Shown here: positions 25,869 to 35,427 of the stretch, one piece after another
Layout: each line of letters begins with the position of its first letter
How positions within the stretch are numbered: position 1 is the first letter of the stretch
DNA from: Autumnicola psychrophila
Lineage (GTDB): Bacteria; Bacteroidota; Bacteroidia; Flavobacteriales; Flavobacteriaceae
Length of the DNA: 64,000 nt
Reading direction: 5' to 3'
NCBI RefSeq assembly: GCF_031846645.1
Contig: NZ_JAVRHN010000008.1
Location: forward strand, 124,001 to 188,000
Notes under the pieces: model-generated
The model's input: the letters and a program-made list of their open reading frames with translations, nothing else
What the model was told of the DNA's origin: nothing
Databases searched by the model: none
Made by a program: the position numbers and the translations under genes

Positions 25869-28631
25869 CTATCTTTTAAGTGTGAAGTGTCCTTTTATCT
25901 CAGTTCCATCCTCAAAATAAATACTGAACCAGTAGTCATCTGAGGGCATTGGACGACCGTTGAAATTTCCGTCCCAACCTGCACCATCAGGGCTAAGCTG
26001 CTTCAGTACTTTTCCGTATCTGTCAAAAATGTGAATATTACGAATGGTAAATTCGTTATTATCGATGTCGTAGGGTTTCCAACTGTCATTATAGCCATCG
26101 TTATTGGGAGTGAAAAAGTTAGGAAAGCCAAAAACTGTAAATTCCTGTTCTATAATCCCACAGCCATTCTCCACCTGAACATAAACCGTATGTTTTCCGC
26201 CGGGAACATTCCTAAATTGAGGATTGGATTGATAAGGACCATTAATATTATCCAGAGAGAAAGTGAGGTTGGAGCTATCCGGAGTTGTAACAATAGTCAC
26301 GTTACTTACAGCGCCATTATTGTCGACCTGAATATCAGAAATTTCCGCTGCACCCACTTCTTGAACAGAAAAATTTATTGTTCTTCCGCAGCCAAAACTG
26401 TTATTAATAAGATTGAGGTTGTAATTTCCCGGTTCATTAATTTCAATTGTGGTAGTTGTTTCGCCGGTGCTCCATTCAAAAGAAAAATCTTCAGGATTAT
26501 TCAGACCAAGATTTTTTCCCAGCAGCAAAGGAAATTGTGATGAGCAAAGTTCCAGAATATTGTTCTGCTGAATATCGGGAAAAGTGACAATTTCCAGATC
26601 CAGACTGCCATAACCATAACATACATCCTCCTTATAGGCTTTTACATAGATTATGCCCGCTTCAGAATTATAAATATCGGGCAGAGGATTAGCGCCCAAC
26701 ACAGCATCATCTTCATCTCTATGAAAAGTGAGGTTTACATTTTCATCAAGGTTAAGATTAGCACGTATGCTCTCTTCGATATTAGTAAGATTAAATTCTG
26801 CCTCTCCATTGCCAATGTCGCATCCCCTCGCTGTTCCTGCATCCAACACTACACCTTCTGAGGTGGCAAGTTGAATTTTTGTAAGGGAGGTACATTCATC
26901 GTCAAATCCGGTGACTTTTGCGACCAATTCCTGATTAGGGGAAGTATTGCGGTAAAGATCATCCAGGCCTTCCCGATTCAGGTTATCCAGCATGGCATCC
27001 CTTTCCGTTTCATAAAAGAGGACCCGAAGATTATTGTTGTTTCCGGTAAGGTAATTCCGCGCCAGCTGCAGATTAAAATCTGTGAGTCCGTCGTCAGGAA
27101 TGCCATCCCTTGCATCACATTGGGTTAAAACATAATCCTGTGCAGCTTCAGGAATGCCAATTATCGTGATCTCCTTGCATACAGGATCTTGCGGAAGGTT
27201 GTTTATGAATTTTGTCAGGCTAACTGTATAAGATCCGGGTGCATCATAAGTATGTGAAGGGGTTTCTTCCGAAGAAAAATTTCCATCTCCAAAATCCCAT
27301 TCTACAGTATCGTAATTATTGCCGCTGGGAGTGAACCTGGTTGGCTCTCCAAGACAAAAATCTTCAGCCTCAAAACTATTGTTGAAAAGAGACTGGACGA
27401 AAGGCGGCAGGCCAAGTTTTACATCGTTAGGTGAAACATCTATAGAATTATGTGAATAATCTACGTTGTTACCGGCATTCTCCGGCTCATGAATGATAGA
27501 TAAAAAATTGTGGTGTAAATAACCTCCGTCATCTGTAGGATAACCCGCACGGTAAATTTTGCCATCGATTGCCAGTTGAAGTGCTCCGGCAACATTTCGG
27601 AAGGAGTGAATTACAGTGCGTGTGTTTGCAGTATTTCCGCTTTCCAGGTTGAACTGATAAAGTTCACTGTTGTCCAGAACGTCATTCTCATTATAATTAT
27701 TTGCAGTGACATAGAGTTTGGAAGATTCAGGTGAAAATTCCACGCCATAGGGATAAGAATTTTCTAATATGAGTTCTTCGTTGGATACTTTTCCGGTGAC
27801 ATCATCAAAATCGTACAGAAAAACTTTTCCGTTTTTTTTGGTACCATTCATACCGGAATTCTGAAGCGCTGTATTAGAATAGGCCGCCGCTATCTTCTTT
27901 CCGTCAGGGGAAATCTTCAGGTATCCTCCAGCTGTGATATTGACACCAATTTCATTGATAACGGGAGGGAAATTATTTGAAATTACTGAAACAACAGGAG
28001 AAGTCTCCACGCCAGCTGAACTAATTCTGAAGGAATAAAATTTATTTCCGAATTGCGTGACCACCCAATAAGAAATGCAGTCACCACCGATTACAGCAGA
28101 AATTTTTTCTGAATTTTTAAATTCATTTTCCAGTGGATCTGAAGGATTGTATGTCACCAGGTGTATGTTCTTTCGTCCTTCTATTACAGCACCTCGTCCA
28201 TTGCTTAAAGTCATATCTACTTCAGAATAATTCACTCCCTCAAGAGGGTCTTCCGGAGACAGATAGTAATCAGGTTTATCTACAGTGAAAATGAAATATC
28301 GGTTGGGATTACCAGGTCTGGGAACAACAATGGCAGACTGTGTGCTGGAAACATGGCCCTTTAAATTCTCTCCATTCCGCATCACGTCATGGCTGCGGTT
28401 ATAGACAGTACTTCCGTCGGTATATAAAAGAAGATTTCCATTGCGGTCAGAAATACTGGTGGATCCTTCTACCGTTTGCAATTCTCCGTTTAGAAGAGGT
28501 GTAGGTGTGCCGCTGTTAAAGGACAGACCTGCCTGGTCTCCAAAATACCAATTGGAGGCTTCCTTTTGCGCTTCTGCTTCTATAGCAAAAAACACAAGAA
28601 TAAAAATGAATAGGCAGCTTCTTAATTTCAT
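25869..28631 (-). CDS. T9SS type B sorting domain protein with PKD domain
   Basis: A 920-residue exported protein starting MKLRSCLFIFILVFFA, with a signal peptide ending near EAEAQ. The open frame goes 29 codons further, but only this start gives a good signal. The N-terminal half (30-420) has WYFGDQAGLSFNSGTP and LLLYTDGSTVYN, repeats of the beta-propeller-like kind seen in gliding-motility-associated proteins. A PKD domain (WDFGDGNFSSEETPSHTY) is at about 440-500. The last 90 residues (FFTPNNDGYNDSW, NIHIFDRYGKVL) are the type B C-terminal sorting domain. It should be secreted by the type IX system and attached to the surface. Confidence 0.93.
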   Translation of the reverse strand: MKLRSCLFIFILVFFAIEAEAQKEASNWYFGDQAGLSFNSGTPTPLLNGELQTVEGSTSISDRNGNLLLYTDGSTVYNRSHDVMRNGENLKGHVSSTQSAIVVPRPGNPNRYFIFTVDKPDYYLSPEDPLEGVNYSEVDMTLSNGRGAVIEGRKNIHLVTYNPSDPLENEFKNSEKISAVIGGDCISYWVVTQFGNKFYSFRISSAGVETSPVVSVISNNFPPVINEIGVNITAGGYLKISPDGKKIAAAYSNTALQNSGMNGTKKNGKVFLYDFDDVTGKVSNEELILENSYPYGVEFSPESSKLYVTANNYNENDVLDNSELYQFNLESGNTANTRTVIHSFRNVAGALQLAIDGKIYRAGYPTDDGGYLHHNFLSIIHEPENAGNNVDYSHNSIDVSPNDVKLGLPPFVQSLFNNSFEAEDFCLGEPTRFTPSGNNYDTVEWDFGDGNFSSEETPSHTYDAPGSYTVSLTKFINNLPQDPVCKEITIIGIPEAAQDYVLTQCDARDGIPDDGLTDFNLQLARNYLTGNNNNLRVLFYETERDAMLDNLNREGLDDLYRNTSPNQELVAKVTGFDDECTSLTKIQLATSEGVVLDAGTARGCDIGNGEAEFNLTNIEESIRANLNLDENVNLTFHRDEDDAVLGANPLPDIYNSEAGIIYVKAYKEDVCYGYGSLDLEIVTFPDIQQNNILELCSSQFPLLLGKNLGLNNPEDFSFEWSTGETTTTIEINEPGNYNLNLINNSFGCGRTINFSVQEVGAAEISDIQVDNNGAVSNVTIVTTPDSSNLTFSLDNINGPYQSNPQFRNVPGGKHTVYVQVENGCGIIEQEFTVFGFPNFFTPNNDGYNDSWKPYDIDNNEFTIRNIHIFDRYGKVLKQLSPDGAGWDGNFNGRPMPSDDYWFSIYFEDGTEIKGHFTLKR

Positions 28632-28656
28632 ACCACGGTGAAAGATCACCAAGGTA

Positions 28657-29493
28657 TTACAAATCCCGCTTTTTAAGCAGTCGGTAGGAGAAAAACACAA
28701 AAATAGCTGTCCAGGCAATTACTATTAGAAGCTGATACCAATGGATGCCGTAATCTTTTTCAAACTCAGATCCCAGTTGGTTCGCAGCAGCTTTAAAGGC
28801 ATTCAGACGGGAAAATGGTTCTTTAATAATGTTCGCCATGCTCTCCAGTGGAAAGAAGCGCGCGATATGATCTGCAGTATCAGTTCCTCTAAAAATTTTC
28901 CACTTTAGAACACCATAGGTGATGCTTTCTATTATCCACCAGATAAAAAGAAAGCCCAGTGCAAATGCAGAGCGCTTTACCAATATTCCCAGGAACATAC
29001 AGAAGGCAAAAAAAGCTGTAAGCTTGACGAAATATCCTACAAGATATTCCATATCTGAAAGAATAATGGAAACTTCAGTAAAATCTGAAAAAGAAAGGCC
29101 CAGGATTAAAGAAACAATAAACAGGAATAACGTAGAGACCAATGAAAATACGAGTACCGTCAGGAATTTAGAAAGTACAAATTCTTTTTTGCTAAGACCA
29201 TCGATGAGGTTTTGCTTGAGCGTCCTGTTGCTGTATTCATTGGACATCATAGAAACAATGACAATGGCCAAAAACAGTTTTAGCATTGCCGCAATATAGC
29301 TGTTAAAGTGCCAAATGTAAGGGAAATTAAAAATTCCCTGGTCTGCTAGCCGGAAATTGATCTGACCAATATTGAATTCGATTGAAGCAAAAAGAGCAAT
29401 AAAAGTGATAAGAATAAAATACGTGAGCGTTAATACTTTAGCAGAACGACTGTATTTTAATTTATGAAATTCTATGTTTAATAATCGTAGCAT
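28657..29493 (-). CDS. ABC transporter permease (ABC-2 type)
   Basis: A 278-residue membrane protein with about six transmembrane helices, and the ABC-2 pattern MLRLLNIEFHKLKYSRSAKVL at its N-terminus. It overlaps the upstream ATPase gene by one base (TGATG), so the two are translationally coupled. Together they form a simple exporter of the bacitracin/lantibiotic-resistance or gliding type. The substrate cannot be told from the sequence. Confidence 0.88.
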   Translation of the reverse strand: MLRLLNIEFHKLKYSRSAKVLTLTYFILITFIALFASIEFNIGQINFRLADQGIFNFPYIWHFNSYIAAMLKLFLAIVIVSMMSNEYSNRTLKQNLIDGLSKKEFVLSKFLTVLVFSLVSTLFLFIVSLILGLSFSDFTEVSIILSDMEYLVGYFVKLTAFFAFCMFLGILVKRSAFALGFLFIWWIIESITYGVLKWKIFRGTDTADHIARFFPLESMANIIKEPFSRLNAFKAAANQLGSEFEKDYGIHWYQLLIVIAWTAIFVFFSYRLLKKRDL

Positions 29494-30398
29494 CAGGCTT
29501 TATTTGTTTGGTTAGTTAATTGAAGGAACTGTTCTTCCAGGCTTTGTTTTCTCTTTACGAGATAACATAAAGAGAGGCCTCTTTCAAACAAATATTCATT
29601 AATCACTTCGGCCTCCATAGGTTCTTTCAGGATAGCTGTTACCAGATCTTCATTAACCGTAATTTTACCAATATCGGGGTGGCTCTTTAATAGCTCTTGC
29701 AGGCGGGCAGTGTCTTTAGCTCTTAATTCAAAAAATCCGTGGCTTGCATTAATTCCGTCTACGGGGCCCGTATAAAGTTTAACTCCGTTGCGGATAATTA
29801 CTACATGGGAGCAGACTTTTTCCACTTCATCCAACAAATGTGAAGCGAGTAAAATAGTGGTACCCATTGAAGCGATTTTTCTGATAATTTCCCGAATCTG
29901 ATGGATTCCCTGAGGATCGAGTCCGTTGGTAGGTTCATCAAGAATAAGAATTTCAGGATCATTGAGTAGGGCAGAAGCGATGGCCAATCGCTGTTTCATT
30001 CCTAAAGAATAAGTTTTAAATTTACTGTCTTTTCTATCCAGAAGTCCGACAAGTTTGAGTTTCTCTTCAATTTTTGCAGCCGGAATATCTTTAATTTTAC
30101 AAACCAGAGCCAGGTTTTGGGTGGCGGTCATGTATGGGTAGAAATTAGGATGTTCTATGATTGCGCCTACTTTTTTAAGAGCTTCATGCGTAGATTCTCT
30201 TCCGTCGAACCATAGAAAATCCCCGCTGGTTTTATTCACGACATTAAGAACCATTCCTAAAGTTGTAGATTTACCACTACCATTAGGGCCTAAAATTCCG
30301 TAGACATTTCCCTTTTCAATAGTAAAAGAAAGATTGTCTACCGCCGTAAGGGAGCCGTATTTTTTAGTAAGATTGGTGATGCTAAGGATTGTTTCCAA
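29493..30398 (-). CDS. ABC transporter ATP-binding protein
   Basis: A 301-residue ATPase. Walker A is GPNGSGKST at about residues 38-46, the signature region is YSLGMKQRLAIASALL, and Walker B is LILDEPTNGLD; the H-loop is ASHLLDEV. It pairs with the downstream permease by a TGATG overlap. The C-terminal 80 residues are typical of the BcrA/NatA group. The natural substrate is unknown; antimicrobial-peptide or sodium export would be guesses from family. Confidence 0.93.
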   Translation of the reverse strand: METILSITNLTKKYGSLTAVDNLSFTIEKGNVYGILGPNGSGKSTTLGMVLNVVNKTSGDFLWFDGRESTHEALKKVGAIIEHPNFYPYMTATQNLALVCKIKDIPAAKIEEKLKLVGLLDRKDSKFKTYSLGMKQRLAIASALLNDPEILILDEPTNGLDPQGIHQIREIIRKIASMGTTILLASHLLDEVEKVCSHVVIIRNGVKLYTGPVDGINASHGFFELRAKDTARLQELLKSHPDIGKITVNEDLVTAILKEPMEAEVINEYLFERGLSLCYLVKRKQSLEEQFLQLTNQTNKA

Positions 30399-30490
30399 TT
30401 GATGAAATGTTTTTAATATGACGACGAAATTAACGTTTTGTTACGGGTTTCGCACTAGAAACTGTATTTTTGGGTAAAACCAATTGATTC

Positions 30491-31555
30491 ATGGAGCAGA
30501 AATTAATGTCGAAGAAGAAACCTTCTTTCCCAATAAACCAGCGTTTTAACCGGTATCTGGCTAAATATAACCGGAATACGATGATTCCTGTGTTTTATGA
30601 AGATTTACTGCGGTTTTCCGGGTCTATTGTGGTTTATGATCAACATGAAGAGGATACTTTTTGGGTGCGTTGCTATTATCCAGATCACGAACGCCTGGAG
30701 ATTGATGAAAGCTTGAAGAAAGTGTATACCATCCTTCATTCTGATGGTAGTGACGATTCCCTCGAGTTCCTTAATATTGATGCGATAGATTATTGCACTT
30801 TCGGAAATTCAAAACCTTTTAGAGTTAAGGTGCGGAATATTTTAAACGACAGTTTCACCTACTTTTACGTGAAAACAGCAGATGCTTCCCGGATTTACGG
30901 ACTGGAATTTGAACATTTACTTTCCCCGCACAGGATTAATTTTCTGGTTTATAAAGAAACTTTAATTGAGGAACATATCGCAGGAATTCCCGGTGACGTT
31001 TTTATTGAAGATCACCTCCCAACCTGCAGCGAACGTGAGCAAACGCAAATTGCCAAACAGTTTGTGAAATTCAACGAGCGCTGTACGGTACGACTTTTAG
31101 GAGATATGCGCTCTTATAATTATGTGGTGATTCCCACCCACGATTTTGATCATGTCCAATATAAAATTAGAGCTATAGATTTCGATCAGCAATGTTATGA
31201 GGGAAATTTAAAAGTTTACCGTCCGCAGTTCTTTAAAGAGAATTATAAGATGGTAAAGTTGGTTTCAGAAAAGCTTCAGGAATCTTCTATTGAGCAATAT
31301 AGGAAGGAGGAGCGGTCGCTGCTTGCAAAGCGGATTATCAACACCAAAAGCAGGTATAAGGAGTTGATAAGGTGTATGATAAATGATCATGTATCTACCG
31401 GAGATAAAGTGAAAAATCTTCGTCAGGATCTTTATAAATACACTAACGATGTAAAATTTAAACGCGCCAGTACGATGGGACAGATTCTACGTACTGCTCT
31501 GGATTTTGTAAAGCGGAATTATGAAGATGTAAATATGAAGCGGTTGTTGAGCTGA
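30491..31555 (+). CDS. Conserved flavobacterial protein of unknown function
   Basis: A 354-residue soluble, charged protein without a signal peptide or membrane helices. Possible starts are MEQKLMSKKK or the methionine at residue 6. It has recurrent aromatic segments (EEDTFWVRCYYPDHERLEID, FRVKVRNILNDSFTYFYV) and an IDFDQQCYEG stretch near residue 230 that recalls a kinase-like Asp-Phe-Asp, although no full kinase motif set is visible. The C-terminus is helical and basic (KRIINTKSRYKELIR). It is divergent from the ABC transporter. I do not recognise a named family and assign no function. Confidence 0.65.
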   Translation: MEQKLMSKKKPSFPINQRFNRYLAKYNRNTMIPVFYEDLLRFSGSIVVYDQHEEDTFWVRCYYPDHERLEIDESLKKVYTILHSDGSDDSLEFLNIDAIDYCTFGNSKPFRVKVRNILNDSFTYFYVKTADASRIYGLEFEHLLSPHRINFLVYKETLIEEHIAGIPGDVFIEDHLPTCSEREQTQIAKQFVKFNERCTVRLLGDMRSYNYVVIPTHDFDHVQYKIRAIDFDQQCYEGNLKVYRPQFFKENYKMVKLVSEKLQESSIEQYRKEERSLLAKRIINTKSRYKELIRCMINDHVSTGDKVKNLRQDLYKYTNDVKFKRASTMGQILRTALDFVKRNYEDVNMKRLLS

Positions 31556-32320
31556 AGAACTTCTTTTGAAAAAGGCAAAAAGTTTATTTTTGTTTTGAAG
31601 CCGGCGCTCTTGATTTTGTCTTGAACATGTAAAAAGTTTTCTGCAAAAATACGCCGTGAATCCTATAAATTTAAGAAGCTAAAAAAGTGAAGAGTATAAG
31701 TGGTTATATCTGATTATAGTTTTTGCAAATTACAGTTTTAGGTCTAATTCAAGTATATAAAAAATTCATCCAAAATTATTATTTTGGTGCTAGTTGGGAA
31801 GTGTGAAAAACTGTTTGGCAGTAAATCTAATGGGGTAGCGGATAAATTTTAGAAAAATACTAAGTAATATGTAAACTGGCAGAAAAACTGAAAAATTCTT
31901 GAATTATTACAAAGAGTAAAAAAATGAGTGATTTCCTTAGAAGAATGGCTGTATTTACTTACTGTTCTTTAAAAGGAAAGTATGAGCCTGCGTTTAAACA
32001 ATTCAAATTCATTAGAGGTTTTTTACACTTCATCTTCTATATTCCAAAGATTTAAGATTCAGAGAATTTTGATCCAAAGGCTTTTTTACGAAAAATTGAA
32101 GAATCGGAATGTGATTTCAAAACCTTCTACTGTATAGCGGGATCTTACAGTCTCTAAGGAAAAATTTTAAATAGCGCTCTATGGCTGAAGATGTAAAGAC
32201 GTAATGTGGCAGATAGAAGTATACCTATTCAATGTTGATAGATACAGTTGAAATAACTTATTTTTCAGGCCTTAAATTCCTAACTCCGATTTTTTTTCCA
32301 TTGTAATTATCTTGAACCCC
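31556..32320. other. Gene-poor stretch before the broken asparagine-synthetase-like gene
   Basis: About 765 bp with low-complexity AT-rich sequence. The only candidate is a 43-codon frame at 31924-32055 (listed separately). I see no RNA gene, repeat of the dispersed family, or terminator hairpin in it. Its length is unusual for this gene-dense window and fits a deletion or decay scar. Confidence 0.5.
31924..32055 (+). CDS. Small open frame, possible glycosyltransferase C-terminal remnant
   Basis: A 43-residue frame (MSDFLRRMAVFTYC ... HFIFYIPKI) in an otherwise empty stretch. The segment SLKGKYEPAFKQFKFIRGFLHF loosely resembles the C-terminal part of the GT2 at 6123-7115 (FLGQGKFNHFFAVLRAHLHF). 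The similarity is weak and by eye. It could be a remnant of a lost GT2 gene, a real small protein, or chance. Confidence 0.25.
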   Translation: MSDFLRRMAVFTYCSLKGKYEPAFKQFKFIRGFLHFIFYIPKI

Positions 32321-34066
32321 ATGTCCGACTTTATTTTTTCCAGAAAAGTATTTCCAAAGAAGCTGCTTACGCAGGAAATTTTCAAAATTTATTCCGGTGA
32401 GGAGATTCAGGTGGAAGAATTTCATGGTAAATGGGGATCTCTGGCAGTCAGCAGGAATTTGTACAATGGATTTCAGCCCCTGGAGACAAATGACCATATT
32501 TTTGTTGTTTTGGGTGGCCCTGTGCTTTGTTTTGCCAATAATTCTTTTTTGACTGAAAAGAATGGAACAGAAAAGATTTATAATCGATGGCGGAATGGGG
32601 AAGTCCAATGCGATAAGGATCTATCAGGGCCTTTTGCAATTTTTATTATAAATAAGAGTAGGAGCGAATTACTTTGTGTCACAGATTTATTGTCTTTTAT
32701 ACCACTTTATGTTTTTCAAGATAAAAAGGATCTTTTTATAGCTTCCCACGTAGATATTCTGGCGTGTTCTGCCGGAAGAGAAAATAATTTTGATGCTGTT
32801 TCGCAAGCAGACTTTATTTTAAATGGCGTGGTGACTTTTCCTTTTTCAATGTATACCGAAATTTGGCAATAATCGCCTGCTGCTGTTGACAATTTTATAA
32901 AAGAGGAGGATAGAACTTATTCAAAAAGTTATTGGTTGCCCGCCGAAGAAAATTTTTATGAAACGCTTGATTTGGCGGCGACAGCTATCAGGGGAAGTTT
33001 AGAAAATTATATAAATTCTGTTTGCGAGAACACTACAGAGGTCGCTCAATTTATTAGTGGTGGCGAAGATTCCCGGTTAATTGCCGCGCTTTTACCAAAA
33101 AGTTTAAAACGGGATGCATTTGTTTTTCTGGATTCGATGAACCGGGAAGGTATTCTGGCTAAAAAAGCTGCTAAGATCTACGGAGCAAATTTTATACTGA
33201 CGGCCCGTACCAAGAATCATTATCTTGAAATTCTTCCTGCTGCTTCAAAGCTTGTGGGCAGCGGAGCAGAATATGTACATGCACACTCTTATGGATTATA
33301 CAAAAGTTGTTACCTCACAAAATATCCTGCTGTTTTCGGCGGATTATTTGCTGATGCTTTCCTGAAGGGGTCCCGAATTTCCAAGGAGCCCAAAACTAGG
33401 TTTAGAGCTCGGCGAAAACGAGAAAATCCAGAATTAAAAGAAGTTAATAATAAACTTTTTTCAGCAGAATTATTGGCAGAAGTAAATATGCGGAGGAATA
33501 CTCATTTAAACCGAATACAGGAATTACGTCCACAATCTGCTGCGGAATGGTTTTTTATGTGGCCCATTTCAATGAATTCAAGTGTTCCAAATTTGCATGC
33601 CAACCGAAGGCTTTTCAGGAGCTACGAGCCTTTTATTTCTCATGAAATAGTAAAAATTTCTGCTCGTATCCCCCAGGAATGGAAGTTGAACAGATTGCTG
33701 TTTCACAAGATGGCAAAGCCTTTGCTGAAACCTTCGAAATGGCTGATGCACAATACCGGCAGGTTACCGTATTTTCCAGAGTATTTAAACCGGATTGTAG
33801 CACTTCCTTTAAGGCATATAAGAAATCTAAGGGAAACAAAGGAATTTGGAAGACGCAACCATGGTCCCTGGGCGCAATGGGACGTGGTTCAGCAGAGTAA
33901 GGAATGGCGGGAGTTAATGCAGAAATATTCAGAAGGACTGGAGGAAATAGACGCAAACTTTCAAGAAAAAAATATTACAGAGGTGTACCGGCATTTCAGT
34001 TTGTTTCAGAAAATCAGGTTACTGCAGGTGGTGGAGGGAATTTGTAGTTTAGGTTCTAAGCAATAG
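32321..34066 (+). pseudogene. Asparagine-synthetase-like gene broken by an in-frame TAA
   Basis: The frame from ATG 32321 reads 183 residues to TEIWQ and meets TAA at 32870-32872. It then continues in the same frame (SPAAVDNFIKEED) to TAG at 34064-34066. The whole would be about 581 residues: an N-terminal Ntn/glutaminase-like half (GPFAIFIINKSRSELLCVTD), then a PP-loop half with SGGEDSRLIAALLP. Intact relatives have a leucine or similar residue at the stop (WQLSP-type), so a TTA to TAA change is the simplest cause. The N-terminus lacks the catalytic Cys2 of glutamine amidotransferases, so amidotransfer from glutamine was already unlikely. Relatives of this type often sit in exopolysaccharide loci. 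Confidence 0.8.
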
Positions 34067-34130
34067 GCGCTAAGCTAAAAAATTTCCGAATTTCAGGTTC
34101 TGGAAGGAACTCCCAACACCCAACTATTCT

Positions 34131-34157
34131 GAAGATCGATAATTGCCATTTTGGACG
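34131..34157 (-). repeat. Dispersed repeat, distal member of a tandem pair
   Basis: On the minus strand it reads GTCCAAAATGGCAATTATCGATC. It lies in the convergent gap after the asparagine-synthetase-like gene, 95 bp from a second copy with the same orientation. Confidence 0.7.
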
Positions 34158-34225
34158 CACTTCTTCTGAAAGAAAAATGAGAAAATTTTTTTCCGTAACT
34201 CTCACTTCTTACCTCGTACTTGAGA

Positions 34226-34290
34226 TAAGGTCGATAATTGCCATTTTTCAAGCATCGCTTTTAAAGAGGAAAGAGAAGAGAGGAAAGAGC
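34226..34290 (-). repeat. Dispersed repeat with CT-rich lead
   Basis: On the minus strand a CT-rich tract leads into TTTAAAAGCGATGCTTG and then AAAAATGGCAATTATCGACC. This matches, base for base in most positions, the copy at 21731-21784, including the tract and the TTTAAG/AGTGATGC spacer. Confidence 0.75.
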
Positions 34291-34319
34291 CTTTTCACTC
34301 TTCACTCTTTACTTCATTT

Positions 34320-35378
34320 TTAGCTTTTTTCTTCTTTATTGAAGTAAACGAGGTAGTAATACATCTGTTTTTCTTCATCCCAGCCTTTTTCTACAAATTT
34401 TTCAGCAGATTCCGGGTTAATGAAGTCCAGTTTTATCTGAATATTGGTGTCCAGGTTAATTACGCTCTTAATTTTCTTCCTGGCAGCGGTAACTGCAGTG
34501 TTTACAATAGAAAAATCTGAAAGATCTTCAATTTTATATTTTGGAGCCTTCTCTGTTTTGTAATTCTGAAATTCAGGAACCAGCTCTGGATTGTCAATTA
34601 CAGAATTCAGGAAATTAGTCTCTTCAAATTTGTCATTTTTCGCGAAGTAATCCATGCTTCGGTTCATAAACATGACTTCTTCTTTTTTGTCTTCCGCAGG
34701 AAGCACAACATCTTTGGCGAAATTTTTACAAAAATTCAGGTAGTTTTTTGTGCGATAATTATCGTCGGCAAGAATATCTACCCCTAAAAAGTTCTCCAGC
34801 CAATACTTTGTATCGTACCTGTTGGAATCTACCGAGAGGATTTTGTAACCTTCTTCCCTTCCTTTATTGAAAATAAGCGCTCCTTTGTCCAGTTTGTTCA
34901 GGTTAATTCCCTGCTGGACAATCATATCCAGAATACTTCCTTTTTCTTCAAACTGAAGAAAATCGTGCTTCAATTCTGACTTAAATATGCCAATTGCCGA
35001 CATTTTTTCATTGTCCAGTTGCATATTTTCAAAATAAACCAGGAAGACCTCTCCATTTTTAATATGCGGATGGGCAGATTGCTCGAAAAGCAAGGTGGTT
35101 ACTTTCTTTGAAATTTCGTGAGCCTTATCTGGGCTATCAAAGATAGCATTGGCCAAATTATAGAGTTCGTTAAATTCCAAATCAGTTTCATGAGAAAACT
35201 GATAGTAATTTTCTTCTTTTTCCCTGAAAGGCTTCAGGAAAAATTCCTTGATAAGCGGTTTAATTTCATCCTCAAGATTATAAGGATTTGCAGAAAGGAA
35301 AATTCCTTCATTTCTACTTTTATTACCTACTCTGTGAATAGATAAAGATTCAATCTGGGCATTAAAGAGGTTTATCAT
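34320..35378 (-). CDS. Nucleoid-associated protein (NdpA/YejK family)
   Basis: A 352-residue protein with the NdpA-family opening MINLFNAQIESLSIHRVGNK. Further family segments are LFEQSAHPHIKNGEVFLVYF, KGALIFNKGREEGYKILSVD and YWLENFLGV. Members bind the bacterial nucleoid; the molecular role is not settled. It is the downstream member of a possible pair with the IS1096-passenger-like gene at 35428. Identity is recognised from these segments and length. Confidence 0.88.
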   Translation of the reverse strand: MINLFNAQIESLSIHRVGNKSRNEGIFLSANPYNLEDEIKPLIKEFFLKPFREKEENYYQFSHETDLEFNELYNLANAIFDSPDKAHEISKKVTTLLFEQSAHPHIKNGEVFLVYFENMQLDNEKMSAIGIFKSELKHDFLQFEEKGSILDMIVQQGINLNKLDKGALIFNKGREEGYKILSVDSNRYDTKYWLENFLGVDILADDNYRTKNYLNFCKNFAKDVVLPAEDKKEEVMFMNRSMDYFAKNDKFEETNFLNSVIDNPELVPEFQNYKTEKAPKYKIEDLSDFSIVNTAVTAARKKIKSVINLDTNIQIKLDFINPESAEKFVEKGWDEEKQMYYYLVYFNKEEKS

Positions 35379-35427
35379 TTAATAATGAAAAGTAAAAGGT
35401 TAAAAGAAATATTGAAGTGAATGCTGA

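Noticed and set aside
27150..27170. GCCAATTATCGTG in the T9SS protein gene (also 35000 and 43045 in other genes)
   Set aside because: Short core-like matches inside conserved coding sequence without the flanking unit.
32936..34066. Second half of the asparagine-synthetase-like gene as a separate gene
   Set aside because: It continues the same frame as 32321-32869 across a single TAA, so it is treated as one broken gene.
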